Below, piece by piece: positions 32,547-42,408 of a stretch of 64,000 nucleotides of DNA. Position 1 is the stretch's first letter; each line of letters begins with the position of its first letter. Source of the DNA: Gammaproteobacteria bacterium (GTDB lineage: Bacteria > Pseudomonadota > Gammaproteobacteria > Pseudomonadales > Azotimanducaceae); NCBI GenBank assembly GCA_026705345.1, contig JAPPAV010000140.1:153077-217076 (forward strand), in the 5' to 3' direction. The notes beneath the pieces were generated by a model that worked only from the letters and a program-made list of their open reading frames with translations, was not told where the DNA came from and made no database searches. A program made the position numbers and the translations under genes.

Positions 32547-34241
32547 ATGGCGCACTCACTGATCATTTCCGGAGGCACCGTCATCGACGGCAGCGGCGCA
32601 GAAGCGCAACGAGCCGACGTCGCTGTCGACGACGGCCGCATCAGCCGAATCGGCGACCTCGACGGCGTCGAAGCCGGACGAACCATCGATGCCTCCGGCA
32701 AGCTCGTCACGCCGGGTTTCGTGGATCTGCACACCCACTTGGACGCCCAGATCGGCTGGGACCCGGAAATGCGCCCGAGTTCCTACCACGGCGTGACCAC
32801 GGCGCTCATTGGCAACTGCGGAGTGACCTTCGCGCCGTGCAGCGAGGACAACCAACGCTATCTCGCCGAACTGATGGAGGCCGTGGAGGACATCGCGGCG
32901 AACGCCATCATCGACGGCCTGCCCTGGAACTGGACCACCTTCGGCGAGTACCTCGACTGCGTTCAGTCCTTGAGACCCGCGCTCAACGTCGTCGGGATGT
33001 GCGGCCACTCCGCCATCCGCTTCGAGGCCATGGGCGACAAGAGCTGCGACGAAGGCGTGCAGGCGGACGATCGCGAATTGCAGCGCATCGTCGATCTCGT
33101 CAAGGAGTCTGTCGAAGGCGGCGCAGCGGGATTCTCGACCTCGCGCTTCCTAGGCCACCGGGTTCCCGATGGCCGTTTGACTCCCGGAACGTGGGCCGAC
33201 CCGAGGGAGACCCGGGCCATCCAGGAGGCTGTCGTCGAAGCCGGCGGCCGCGGCGGCATGTTCCAGGTCGCTCCCGACATGCGGACACGTTACGAAGTCG
33301 AGAAACAGATGTTCGAGACGGGTGCCGAACTCGGCTGCCAAGTGCTGTTTTCCGGCGGCACGGGACCCGAAGGCGACGGCGGCGTAGCGCGTTGGCAAGA
33401 GTTCCTCGGCCGCAACAACGAGAACGGACGACGCATCACGTCCATCTGCCACACCCGTCCAAGCGGCTCGTTCTTCGGTCTCGCCCAGCAGGCGTTCCTG
33501 CGCACGCCGGCGTGGCGCGAACTGATGAAGCTGCCGACGATCGAGGACCGGGTCGCCGCCCTCAAGGATCCCGCGACCCGCGAGAAGCTGTCGACCCAAG
33601 CCAAGGAGGCCGGCGGCTTCGGCCCGGTTGCCCGCAGGTTGCACCCCATGGGGATGGGCGAGTTCCCGGATTTCGACCTCGACGACAACAACAGTCTGCA
33701 GAAGCTCGCCGACGACGCCGGCAAGGATCCGGTGGACGTCTACGTCGAACGCCTGATCGCCTCCGAGGGTCGGGAACTATGGAACCTCTGGGCCTTCGGC
33801 GGCGCGCTTCAGAACCAGTGGAACTACATGCGCCTGCCTCACGTCGTGCCGATGCTCGGCGACGCCGGCGCCCACGTCGGCCAGTTCACCGACGCCGACT
33901 CGCCGACATTCCTGTTGGGCGAATTGACCCGCGACCGCGGCGTCTACACGCTGCCGGAAGCCGTGCACCGAATCTCCGGCAAGTCCGCCGAGGTGCTGGG
34001 CCTCAAGGAACGCGGCGAGCTACGCGAAGGCTGGCACGCCGACATCAACGTCATCGACTACGAGAACCTGTGCTCCCGCCATCCGGAATACGTCCGGGAC
34101 TTTCCGCACAACGGCGGACGCCTAGTGGTGAGGAGCCGGGGTTACGACGCGACGTTGGTCGCCGGCCAAGTCGTGATCGAGGACGGCGAGTACACGGGCA
34201 ACCGCCCGGGGACCGTGATCCGGGAATTCATCCGGGGATAG
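32547..34241 (+). CDS. N-acyl-D-amino-acid deacylase-like amidohydrolase
   Basis: A 564-residue amidohydrolase-superfamily enzyme resembling D-aminoacylases. The metal motif H62-T-H64 is in TPGFVDLHTHLDAQIGWDP, and NCGVTFAPC near residues 92-100 contains the metal-bridging cysteine expected for D-aminoacylase. MLGDAGAHVGQFTDA supplies the catalytic aspartate, and the C-terminal LREGWHADINVID is typical of the family. Such enzymes cleave N-acyl groups from D-amino acids or related amides. The ATG at 32547 has GAGGGG upstream; earlier codons in the frame overlap the VOC gene and the repeats. A perfect hairpin lies 40 nt after the stop. No operon partner is evident. Confidence 0.9.
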   Translation: MAHSLIISGGTVIDGSGAEAQRADVAVDDGRISRIGDLDGVEAGRTIDASGKLVTPGFVDLHTHLDAQIGWDPEMRPSSYHGVTTALIGNCGVTFAPCSEDNQRYLAELMEAVEDIAANAIIDGLPWNWTTFGEYLDCVQSLRPALNVVGMCGHSAIRFEAMGDKSCDEGVQADDRELQRIVDLVKESVEGGAAGFSTSRFLGHRVPDGRLTPGTWADPRETRAIQEAVVEAGGRGGMFQVAPDMRTRYEVEKQMFETGAELGCQVLFSGGTGPEGDGGVARWQEFLGRNNENGRRITSICHTRPSGSFFGLAQQAFLRTPAWRELMKLPTIEDRVAALKDPATREKLSTQAKEAGGFGPVARRLHPMGMGEFPDFDLDDNNSLQKLADDAGKDPVDVYVERLIASEGRELWNLWAFGGALQNQWNYMRLPHVVPMLGDAGAHVGQFTDADSPTFLLGELTRDRGVYTLPEAVHRISGKSAEVLGLKERGELREGWHADINVIDYENLCSRHPEYVRDFPHNGGRLVVRSRGYDATLVAGQVVIEDGEYTGNRPGTVIREFIRG

Positions 34242-34280
34242 CACACCCGACCGCCGACCCGGCGGTCCAGACACTGGGTG

Positions 34281-34305
34281 GCGCAACGAACTTCGTTCGT
34301 TGCGC
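34281..34305 (+). terminator. Hairpin after amidohydrolase gene
   Basis: Perfect 11-bp stem GCGCAACGAAC (34281-34291) and GTTCGTTGCGC (34295-34305) with a TTC loop, 40 nt downstream of the stop. There is no T-run, so it may act as a Rho-assisted terminator, an mRNA-stabilising hairpin or a dispersed repeat. Confidence 0.45.
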
Positions 34306-34370
34306 ACTCGTGCGCCTGTAGCAGCATTCTTCGACCGAACTCGGAGACATCGCAAGAAAACCTCCCATTT

Positions 34371-34386
34371 TCCCTAATCTTGGGGA
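34371..34386. promoter_or_regulatory. Candidate operator upstream of the S8 protease gene
   Basis: TCCCTAATCTTGGGGA, a near-palindrome 63 bp before the protease start. It differs at only two of sixteen positions from the perfect palindrome at 41392-41407 upstream of the facing LuxR-family regulator gene. The shared sequence suggests one regulator binds both. Confidence 0.5.
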
Positions 34387-34449
34387 CGCGCGGGACTGGT
34401 GCGATTGGCCAAATAGGCCTCGTCAGCATTCGACGGGGAGGAATCGCCC

Positions 34450-37400
34450 ATGTCTTTTCTAGCTCGCGCGGCCGCGATCGGCGTTTTGCTGGTGTTCGGC
34501 CTCTGGCTCGCAGTCCAACTGGTACCGCGGACACCCGTGGAGGAGGAGCAGTCGGTCGAGAAAGACCGCTTGGCGGTCGAGGAGGCGCTCGCCCAGATTG
34601 AGAATGAGAGCAGGAACATCGACGCTCGGGAGCAACCCTCGCACCGGGCACCGACGCAATTGGCCAAGGCCCCTCCCGGTTTCGAACCCGCACCGTTGAC
34701 GGATCATCCGGCGACGCCGCCCGAAGGGTACCGCTTCGTGACGCATCACGACGTCAGGCGCGGTCCGATGACGGAGGCAGATGTCGACCGGAGTCGAGCT
34801 GATCCGACGCCGGGTTGGATGTCCTCGTCCCCACTGGCGAAGGTCACCGGCCGGAATTGGACGTTCGGTTGGATCAAGCTTGCCGACGGGAGCACTCTGG
34901 AGGAACTTGAGGCGGCATTGACCGCGCAGGGCGGAGCCGTCCTGGGGCGGTCCGGCAATCTCCTGCGGGCGCGGCTCCCCAGCGACGCCTCGCGTCTGCG
35001 CGAACTTGCAGACTCCACCGCCGTCGTTGGAATCGGCGCCGTGCCCGTCGACGCGAAGATGCCCGTTTCACTCAGCGAGCGGGCGCTCTCCGGCAGCCAC
35101 GACAAGATTCCGGTGTGGATCACCCTGATGGACGACGATCCCGAAGGACGCTGGCGGGCCGCGCTCACCGGCCTGGGTGCGGTGGTCGGTTATTTCGACC
35201 CGACAATCCGCACCTACGCGGCGAACTTGCCGCTGGATGCGCTTTTCTCCGTCGCGTCGGCCGACTACGTCCTGGCGGTGGAGGCCATCGGCCGGGTGGT
35301 GCCGACCCTGGAAATGGCATCCGCGGCGATGGGCGCCGACGCGTTGCGCAGCTACGACGCTTCCACCGGGCTTTTCGCGGGAATCGGGGGAGCATCGGTG
35401 CCGGTGGGCGTGATGGACTCCGGGCTGAACGTGGACCACCGCGACATCGGTTCCAATCGGCGCAGCATCTGCGGCGCGAACTTCACCAATCTCATCTTCA
35501 GCCGCGAGGAGGACCAGGACCTCTGGTTCGATTACAGCGGGCACGGCACCCACGTCGCGGGCATCGCGTTCGGCAACGGCGCCGTGGAATCGAACCGCGC
35601 GGGGATGGCCCCGCTCGTGCAGGACATCCGCATGGCGAAGGTGCTCAGCACCTGGGGCGGTGCGTCGGCGTTGGGGTGGGGTCGCGCGATGGATTGGTTT
35701 GCGACGCCCACCGCGTGTGCCGATGGCGTGCCGCGCAAAGCCCTGGTGATCAACTCGAGCGTGGGCGTCACCCACGACGCCTGGGAGGGCCGCTCCGTCG
35801 TGGAGCGCAAGATCGACGCGGCGGTCTGGGGAGCAAGGCAGCTGTTCGTGACCGCGGCGGGCAACGCGGTCGAGCAAGGGACTTCCAGCATGGCGGGCGC
35901 GAAGAACGCGCTGTCGGTCGGCGCGACGGGCAACAGCGGTGACATCGCCGAATTCAGCAGTCTGGGACCCACGTACGACGGTCGCTTGCTGCCGAAGGTG
36001 GTTGCCACCGGCGTGCAAGTCGCCGCCCCGGACGGAGAGGGCAGCCGCTCGGGGTATGCGGTCCTATCCGGCACGAGCATGGCGTCGCCGTCGGTCGTCG
36101 GCGTGGCGGCCTTGGCCATGGACGCCGTGCCGGGACTGAAGGAGGAGCCGGCGGCGTTGCGTGCACACCTGATGGCGAGCGCAATCAAACCGGACGCTTT
36201 CCTGGCCGACCCGCACGCCTTCCCGCCGAACAACACGACCGGGCCGGGCACGCTGCAGAACGCCTACGGTCTCGGCAAGGTGTCGGCGCACACGGCGGTG
36301 CTCCGCCGGGACATGGAGGACGGCTGGACCGGGGGCACGGCGGCGTTCGACATGGACGCGGACAGCCACGCCTATCACGACATCGTCGTGCCGGCGGGGG
36401 CGAGCCGGCTGGACGTGGTCATGACCTGGGACGAGCCGCCGGCGGAGACGATCACGGATCCCGTGCTGCACGATCTCGACCTTTGGCTGGACCGCCATGC
36501 ATCGTGCGGCACGGTCGCGGCGTGCGGACAGCACCAGTCCCGGTCGCGGATCGACAATGTCGAGTGGGTGATCGTGCCCAATCCGGCGCCCGGCATCTAC
36601 CGTCTCAAGGTGCTGCCGAACCGGATCCACGGGCCGTCGCCGCGCGCGGGTCTGGCCTGGACGGTCATCCGGGGCGAGTCGACACCGACGCTGGATGTCG
36701 CAGTGGATCGGGATGCTGTCTCGGTCGCGCCGGAAGTGGAGTTCGACCTGACGATCGCCGTTACGTCGGACAGCTACGTGGCGGCGGGCGCGAACCTCCG
36801 CGTGGACTGCCGCGCCGAAACGGGTTCGGACGCCTGCCGCGAGGTGTCCTACGTCGTCAGGGACGAGAGCAACGTCGTGCGGGACGACGGCACCGAACGG
36901 TCGCTCGCGCGCGACGAGGGCGACACGATGGTGCTGGGCGAGATCGGCCCCGATGAACGCCAGACGGTCACGGTTCGGGTCAGTGGCCGGCAGGAAGGGA
37001 GCTTCCGCCTCCATTTTGCCGCGAGCGCGTGGAACGCGACCGCAGCCGAAGCGTCGGTCCCGGTTGTGGTCGGCTCGCCGGGCTCGGCCGCGCCGGATGC
37101 CGTCGGTGCCCCGCAAAACGACGATTTCGCTGCCGCGATACGGCTGGACGGCGCCGAGGGCGAGGCTGCTTTCGACCTGCTGCATGCGACGCGCGAACCG
37201 GGGGAGCCGCTGGTGCGGGATACGCCGGTATCTCCGCTGCTGAGCCCGCGGTCCATATGGTACGAGTGGCAGGCGCTTGAAGACGGACCCGTCAGGTTCT
37301 CCGTCGTACCCGGCGTGCGGGGCGACTACGCGGACAACGTGGTCGTAGGCGTCTACCGAGGCGACACGGTGGCCGGATTGACGCCCGTGGGAACCCCGCG

Positions 37401-39903
37401 GTTCGGCGGCGGGAGCACCTTTTTCGCCGAAGCCGGCACGACCTACCGGTTGCGCTTGGCCATCCACGACCTCAGCTTGCTCAAGACCGCGCCCGACCCG
37501 ATCGGTTTCGGCACCGTTGCCGAACGGCGGTCCACACCCGTCCTGACGCTGCGCTGGGCACCGGGCGACCGACCGGCCAACGACGACTTTGCGCTGGCGG
37601 CCGGTCTCGAAGGCGAAACCGGCCTTGCGCTCGGCAACAACCAGGCCGCGACAACGGAACCGGGAGAACTCATGGGCTTCACCACCCCGTGGTCGCCGGC
37701 GGTATTGGGGCCCGGCAAGGCATCGAGCGTCTGGTACCGGTGGACGGCCCCGGCATCCGGAGACTGGCGGTTCGCCCTCGACCGGGAGAACCTAGTGGTG
37801 GCGGTATATTCCGGCGAGCTTGTCGGCGAGTCGCGGCTGGTCTCGGGCGTGCCGGCATCCGAAGCCGTGTTCCCGGCGTCGGCGGGTGCCGAATACCGGA
37901 TCTCGGTTGCGTCGGTCCACGCCTACGTGTCGGGCGCGGAGTTCGAACTCGCCTGGGGGCCGGGCGGGCGCAGGGATCCCGCCATGGACGACGTAGCGGA
38001 GCCCGCTCGCGCGTTTGGCAACTTCGCGTTCGTGTCCGTGGACATGGATGCACTGACGGTCGAGCCCGGCGAACCGGCGGAGTCCGGATCGCGCACGGCT
38101 TGGATTGCGTGGCAGCCGCCCGCGGATGGTCGCTTCACGTGGCGAATACAGCGAGCGGGGTTCTTCAGCACGGTCGGCGAAGCGCCGCTGCAGCAATCGG
38201 TGTTCGAGGGCGATACGTTGGACGCCCTGGAACTCGTGGCCCACGACGAAGGCGACGAGACGATGGACCAGGTGATGGCGTTCGACGTCCGCGCGGACGC
38301 AACGTACCGGCTCGCCTTGGGACTGCCCCGGGATGCCGCCGAGGTGCCGTTGGGCGCCCAGACCTTCATATTCGAGTGGGGCGAGACGCCCTCGAACGAC
38401 GACGTCGCGAACGCCATGATGCTGGCGAGTTCCGGCGGAACCTACGCCGGCTCGAACGCCTTCGCGACCACCGAGAAGGGCGAAATGACCGGCACGCTGG
38501 GGGACTCGTCCCTCTGGTGGGCGCTAGAGACCGATGAGACCGGATGGATGCGCTTCGCAGCCAACGGTCTCGATGGGCTCAAGCTGGCGGTCTATCGGCA
38601 CGGAGAGGATGGCACGCTGCAGCTAGTCCGGGCCGGCCGCACGCTCGGGGAGACCGGTAGCGTGTCTTTCCTCGCCGAGGCCGGCGTTCGCTATCTCGTG
38701 CGCCTGGGTGCCTACTACTGGGATCAGGACGGCTACGGAGGAGACAGGCTGGGCGACTTCGAACTGTCCTGGTCACCGGCCGACCCGCCGGCCAGTTTGC
38801 GATATGTCGGATCCGTCGCCAGCGGCGACCTTGCGGAGGACGGCACGGTAGTGGAACTGGGCGAACTTGGCGCCCAGGCGTTCAACGCGGACGGCACCGA
38901 GCTCTACGTGGTATCGCGACTGGGCATCGTGGTGTTCGCCCGAGATGGGCAGACGGGCGAACTGACCCTGAGGCAGACCCTGCCGGACTACGCGGTATTC
39001 GATGACGACGCACGTCTACTATGGGACGCCCAAGGCGACGCGCTGCTGGTGGCCACGTGCGATGCGTGGTGGAAGTTCACGCCCCGGGAAGACGGCGGTA
39101 TCGAGTTCGCCGGCGAGGTCGGGGGTGCCCCGTGTCCCAGCGCGCGTCTCCTGCTGCGCGACGGGTTCGTACACAACGTCATGGACCCCTGGATGATCGA
39201 AACCTACGAGTTCGACGAGACGCACGAGTTGTTGAGCCTGGTGTCGCGACAGTCGGTCGCCGGCGTCGTGACCGCGGAGATGACGGCCGACGGCTCCAAC
39301 GTGTACGCGCTACGACGCAGCGGCGATGCCGACACGCTGCTCGCCATGGAACGCGACGCCGAGACGGGTTCGCTTAGCATTGTGGCGATCATCGCGGAGG
39401 GGGCCGAGACCCCGGACGGCGCAACGGTTGAAGGACTTGCCAACATTCGAGGAATGGCGGTGCATGGATCGCACCTGTACCTGTCGGCGGAATACGGAGA
39501 CACGGTGGTGTTCGATCTCGCCAACCGGACCAGTCCCGCGTTCCTCGGCAAGGTGGAAACGATCCTTCCGATTCCGCCCAACTTCGCTCGCTGCTGGTAT
39601 CCGGTCGCGCGGGGCACGGTGCCCGCCGTCGATATCGCCTGCGGGTTCCACGGCGACCTCTATACCATCCAGGTGGGCCGCGACGGCATGCCATTCGCGT
39701 CGGACCATGTGCGGGCCGACGGGTTCAACAACGACTCGTTCGGGAACCCGGTTCCGTTCTACATCCGCTTGGGTTCGATCGCGCGCAGTCCCGATGATCG
39801 CCACCTATACCTGGCAAGCTTCTGGGCACGGTTCACATTTCCACCCGGAATCTACGAAGAGGGCCACCGCATGCTCGTGTTCGAAAGCGTCAACGGCTAC
39901 TGA
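34450..39903 (+). CDS. Giant secreted subtilisin-like (S8) serine protease with repeat modules and C-terminal propeller
   Basis: A 1817-residue exported protein. After an N-terminal hydrophobic signal/anchor (AAAIGVLLVFGLWLAVQLV) and a long propeptide-like region comes a subtilisin domain with the full catalytic set: D323 (GVMDSGLNVDH), H365 (YSGHGTHVAG), N472 (TAAGNAV) and S543 (LSGTSMASPSVVG). A jelly-roll P-like region follows. Then come four related modules at about 890, 1044, 1176 and 1314, each opening near NDD-A-A and containing T-EPGE or T-EKGE. The last 370 residues resemble a lactonase-type beta-propeller (AFNADGTELYVVSRLGIVVFARD). The ATG has GGGAGG 7 nt upstream. It faces a LuxR-family gene. 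Probable role: degrading extracellular protein, with the modules binding surface or substrate. Confidence 0.93.
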   Translation: MSFLARAAAIGVLLVFGLWLAVQLVPRTPVEEEQSVEKDRLAVEEALAQIENESRNIDAREQPSHRAPTQLAKAPPGFEPAPLTDHPATPPEGYRFVTHHDVRRGPMTEADVDRSRADPTPGWMSSSPLAKVTGRNWTFGWIKLADGSTLEELEAALTAQGGAVLGRSGNLLRARLPSDASRLRELADSTAVVGIGAVPVDAKMPVSLSERALSGSHDKIPVWITLMDDDPEGRWRAALTGLGAVVGYFDPTIRTYAANLPLDALFSVASADYVLAVEAIGRVVPTLEMASAAMGADALRSYDASTGLFAGIGGASVPVGVMDSGLNVDHRDIGSNRRSICGANFTNLIFSREEDQDLWFDYSGHGTHVAGIAFGNGAVESNRAGMAPLVQDIRMAKVLSTWGGASALGWGRAMDWFATPTACADGVPRKALVINSSVGVTHDAWEGRSVVERKIDAAVWGARQLFVTAAGNAVEQGTSSMAGAKNALSVGATGNSGDIAEFSSLGPTYDGRLLPKVVATGVQVAAPDGEGSRSGYAVLSGTSMASPSVVGVAALAMDAVPGLKEEPAALRAHLMASAIKPDAFLADPHAFPPNNTTGPGTLQNAYGLGKVSAHTAVLRRDMEDGWTGGTAAFDMDADSHAYHDIVVPAGASRLDVVMTWDEPPAETITDPVLHDLDLWLDRHASCGTVAACGQHQSRSRIDNVEWVIVPNPAPGIYRLKVLPNRIHGPSPRAGLAWTVIRGESTPTLDVAVDRDAVSVAPEVEFDLTIAVTSDSYVAAGANLRVDCRAETGSDACREVSYVVRDESNVVRDDGTERSLARDEGDTMVLGEIGPDERQTVTVRVSGRQEGSFRLHFAASAWNATAAEASVPVVVGSPGSAAPDAVGAPQNDDFAAAIRLDGAEGEAAFDLLHATREPGEPLVRDTPVSPLLSPRSIWYEWQALEDGPVRFSVVPGVRGDYADNVVVGVYRGDTVAGLTPVGTPRFGGGSTFFAEAGTTYRLRLAIHDLSLLKTAPDPIGFGTVAERRSTPVLTLRWAPGDRPANDDFALAAGLEGETGLALGNNQAATTEPGELMGFTTPWSPAVLGPGKASSVWYRWTAPASGDWRFALDRENLVVAVYSGELVGESRLVSGVPASEAVFPASAGAEYRISVASVHAYVSGAEFELAWGPGGRRDPAMDDVAEPARAFGNFAFVSVDMDALTVEPGEPAESGSRTAWIAWQPPADGRFTWRIQRAGFFSTVGEAPLQQSVFEGDTLDALELVAHDEGDETMDQVMAFDVRADATYRLALGLPRDAAEVPLGAQTFIFEWGETPSNDDVANAMMLASSGGTYAGSNAFATTEKGEMTGTLGDSSLWWALETDETGWMRFAANGLDGLKLAVYRHGEDGTLQLVRAGRTLGETGSVSFLAEAGVRYLVRLGAYYWDQDGYGGDRLGDFELSWSPADPPASLRYVGSVASGDLAEDGTVVELGELGAQAFNADGTELYVVSRLGIVVFARDGQTGELTLRQTLPDYAVFDDDARLLWDAQGDALLVATCDAWWKFTPREDGGIEFAGEVGGAPCPSARLLLRDGFVHNVMDPWMIETYEFDETHELLSLVSRQSVAGVVTAEMTADGSNVYALRRSGDADTLLAMERDAETGSLSIVAIIAEGAETPDGATVEGLANIRGMAVHGSHLYLSAEYGDTVVFDLANRTSPAFLGKVETILPIPPNFARCWYPVARGTVPAVDIACGFHGDLYTIQVGRDGMPFASDHVRADGFNNDSFGNPVPFYIRLGSIARSPDDRHLYLASFWARFTFPPGIYEEGHRMLVFESVNGY

Positions 39904-39923
39904 GGAACCGGAAAGACCGGCGA

Positions 39924-41099
39924 CTAAGTCTCGGGCGTGCCCCCCGTGCGAAGTCCGGTGGCATCGACGCCAGCCAGCGACCTCACAAGCCGCACGAGGT
40001 CCGCCTGCCGCGTAAGCCCGTGCTTCGTGAACATGTGCTTGACGTGGGAGCGTATGGTGCTTTCACGGCGCGCCATCGCCGCGGCGACCTCCCGCACGGT
40101 CATGCCCTGGGCGAGGAGGACGGCCACCTCACTCTCGGCACGCGTGAAGCGCAAGGCGAGGGCGGCGGTGCCCGGGGCGACGGAACAACCACCGGCGGCA
40201 TCGGGGATTAGCACCAGCGCGGCAACCGGCCAGGCGCCAGCATCCGTCTCCGCACCGCCCACCGGGATCACATGGAGAACGAGCGGCGGGGGGCCGCACG
40301 CACGCCTCACGACCATCGAGCCTCCGGCGCCCTGGGTTCCGTAAGGCGGCAACGCACGGCCAAGCAGTTTCTGCAGCTCCGCATTGTCCGGTGACATCCG
40401 GGCGAGCAGGCAACCGCCCTTGTCGAACAACATGTCGCCAGTCCGCAGCAGGTTCCGTGCCAGGTCGTTCGTCGCAGCGATCCGCCCCCGCCGGTCGAGC
40501 TGAATGACGCCCAGGCTGGCGGCGTCGAGCAGGCGGTCCAGCGTCCCGCCGAGGACGCCGGCCCGACCGACCGCCACTTGAACCCGCACGGTCTGACGGA
40601 TGTGCGGCAGGAGACGACGGACAGCGTCGAGCCGTGCCGACGACCAGCCGTCCTGGTCGACCGGATCGTGCACGTTCCAAACGATGCGCGAGCCTCCCGG
40701 TCCGTCCAGGCGAACGGCGACGGCGTTCCCGCAGTCAGCGACCGTTCGGAACGCGTGGTATGCCGCGGAAGTCTTCAGCTCCCGCGCGGTGAAGAGTTCC
40801 ATGTTGTGGAACAGCTCACTGTCGGGGGCTCGTCGTAGGCGCGGCACCCGTTCGTCCAGATGATAGTAGGTACCGTAGTACAGCCGTTCCAAGTCCCGGC
40901 GCCGCTCGCCCCGGGTGTAAATCCAGGCGAAACCGATCCGGACCTCCTCGTCGATTCCTCCGTCGCCGAAAATCATGCTGCTGCCATGGACGCCGAGGAA
41001 CTCGTCGGCCAGTGCCGAGAAGCCCGACCAGCGCGCGGGATCGAACGACGCCTCGTGCAACGAGGCGAGAACCCGTCCGAAGGTCTCCTCGTCCCTCAT
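39924..41099 (-). CDS. LuxR-family transcriptional regulator
   Basis: A regulator of about 391 residues. The C-terminal 65 residues are a LuxR-type helix-turn-helix (LRFTRAESEVAVLLAQGMTVREVAAAMARRESTIRSHVKHMFTKHGLTRQADLVRLV). The middle carries a PAS-like segment (LLDAASLGVIQLDRRGRIAATNDLARNLLRTGD), a layout seen in many orphan LuxR proteins of high-G+C proteobacteria. No receiver or autoinducer-binding domain is recognised. I chose the ATG at 41099 because the open frame beyond it is of low likelihood; no clear ribosome-binding site helps. It converges on the S8 protease gene with 20 bases between, and a matching palindrome lies upstream of both genes, so it may control the protease and itself. 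Confidence 0.85.
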   Translation of the reverse strand: MRDEETFGRVLASLHEASFDPARWSGFSALADEFLGVHGSSMIFGDGGIDEEVRIGFAWIYTRGERRRDLERLYYGTYYHLDERVPRLRRAPDSELFHNMELFTARELKTSAAYHAFRTVADCGNAVAVRLDGPGGSRIVWNVHDPVDQDGWSSARLDAVRRLLPHIRQTVRVQVAVGRAGVLGGTLDRLLDAASLGVIQLDRRGRIAATNDLARNLLRTGDMLFDKGGCLLARMSPDNAELQKLLGRALPPYGTQGAGGSMVVRRACGPPPLVLHVIPVGGAETDAGAWPVAALVLIPDAAGGCSVAPGTAALALRFTRAESEVAVLLAQGMTVREVAAAMARRESTIRSHVKHMFTKHGLTRQADLVRLVRSLAGVDATGLRTGGTPET

Positions 41100-41415
41100 C
41101 GCAACGCAATCGTACGCGCAGGCGCCGTCGACACGGCGCAAATTGCTCGAGTGGCGGTTGTCGCGGAAAAGGATATGCGCTTCGACCGCACGGCGACCGC
41201 AACGCACGCCAACTCGGCAACGTCGATAACCATCGCTAGCGTCGAATTCGTCGTCACGGGATCCCCCCATGGCCGCCGCGATTCGTGCAGGCCGTCCCCC
41301 CCTTTGGCCCACGTGCCCGAAAGAACAAACCAGGTGTCCGCCTGGCTCACCCCTACCTGGGGAGAATAAGCACGGTCAGCTGTTCCGTACATCCCCAATA
41401 TTGGGGAGGCCCGCG
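41100..41415. other. Intergenic region upstream of the LuxR-family gene
   Basis: About 316 bases with no convincing gene; the LuxR open frame extends 71 codons into it without start support. It contains the perfect palindrome TCCCCAATATTGGGGA at 41392-41407 and a second GGGG/CCCC-type imperfect palindrome, CCCCTACCTGGGG, at about 41350-41362. Both are plausible regulator sites. Confidence 0.55.
41392..41407. promoter_or_regulatory. Perfect 16-bp palindrome, candidate operator
   Basis: TCCCCAATATTGGGGA is a perfect inverted repeat located between the esterase stop and the LuxR-family gene. The nearly identical TCCCTAATCTTGGGGA lies before the S8 protease start. Palindromes of this size suit dimeric helix-turn-helix regulators; the LuxR protein encoded between the two sites is the obvious candidate. 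Confidence 0.55.
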
Positions 41416-42408
41416 CTAGCCAAGGCACTCCAGAAAGAACCGGCAGATCAGGTCATAGGCTTCGCCCGACTCCGGCAACTCAGGATCCGCGAAGAACGCG
41501 TGCCATAGGCCATCGAACAGAAAAAGCCGCGAGTCGCAATCAACGCTGGCGAGTCTCCGGTGGCCGAGGGTAAGCGAGCTTGCCGCGAAGTCTCGCCCGC
41601 CGGCGATCATCAGCGTCGGCGGAAAGCGCCGTGCCCAATCGTCGGACACGAGCGGAAACACCCGGTAATCGTCGGCAGCTGCGCCGCCAAAGTACGGCAA
41701 TGCGCCAAGCCGGACCTCGCCCTTCGGGAACTTCGAACTCCGCGTGGTCAGTGCGGCAAGATGCGGACTGTCGCCCCCGAACTCCAATCCGGTTCCGCAG
41801 AACGTCCCCAGCGCACCCGGCATCGGGAGCCCCATGTGTGTGAACTCGACAATCGCCTGGGCCGTGAGGACGCCGCCAGCTGAACAGCCGTAGATGCCGA
41901 TCGACTTCGCAGTGTAGCTGTCGAGCAATTCGGCATAGACGGCCGCGACGTCTTCCGATGCCGCCGGATGGACGTGTTCCGGCGCCTGCCGGTAGTCCAC
42001 CGCCACGACGGTGAACCCGCCGAGGGCGGCAATCGGTATGGACTCGACCAAACCTCCGTATTCGCCGCCCCACATGAATGCACCGCCGTGGAGGTTAATC
42101 AGGACGCGCCCCGCATTCGCGGACGACACTCCCTCCCTCGGCGTGACGATCTTGACCGGCACGCCGCCGGTGCTGCCGACCTCGATGTCGACAGGAAACC
42201 GTCGCCTCATTTCTTCCGCCCGCCGACGGTCCAACACACCGTAGTAGGCACGCAACTCCCCAACGCTGCTCTCCAACGAGGGCGCATCGATCCTCTTCAT
42301 GGCAGCAAAAAGACGGGCAGCCGCAGGGCTCGCCATCCCGGAGAGAGGAATCGCGTCGATCATGGCAATCGGTGCGGCTGCGGGTACCTTAGCGGTCGAT
42401 TCGACCAT
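41416..42408 (-). CDS. Alpha/beta hydrolase, HSL-type esterase
   Basis: A 330-residue esterase of the hormone-sensitive-lipase group. The oxyanion motif LINLHGGAFMWGG, nucleophile elbow IYGCSAGGVL (serine), acid MIAGGRDFAA and histidine DGLWHAFFADPE form the catalytic set. No signal peptide is evident, so it is probably cytoplasmic. The ATG at 42408 is preferred to an earlier start at 42468. It follows a TonB receptor gene on the same strand after 174 nt, suggesting it cleaves an ester taken up by that receptor. Confidence 0.88.
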   Translation of the reverse strand: MVESTAKVPAAAPIAMIDAIPLSGMASPAAARLFAAMKRIDAPSLESSVGELRAYYGVLDRRRAEEMRRRFPVDIEVGSTGGVPVKIVTPREGVSSANAGRVLINLHGGAFMWGGEYGGLVESIPIAALGGFTVVAVDYRQAPEHVHPAASEDVAAVYAELLDSYTAKSIGIYGCSAGGVLTAQAIVEFTHMGLPMPGALGTFCGTGLEFGGDSPHLAALTTRSSKFPKGEVRLGALPYFGGAAADDYRVFPLVSDDWARRFPPTLMIAGGRDFAASSLTLGHRRLASVDCDSRLFLFDGLWHAFFADPELPESGEAYDLICRFFLECLG

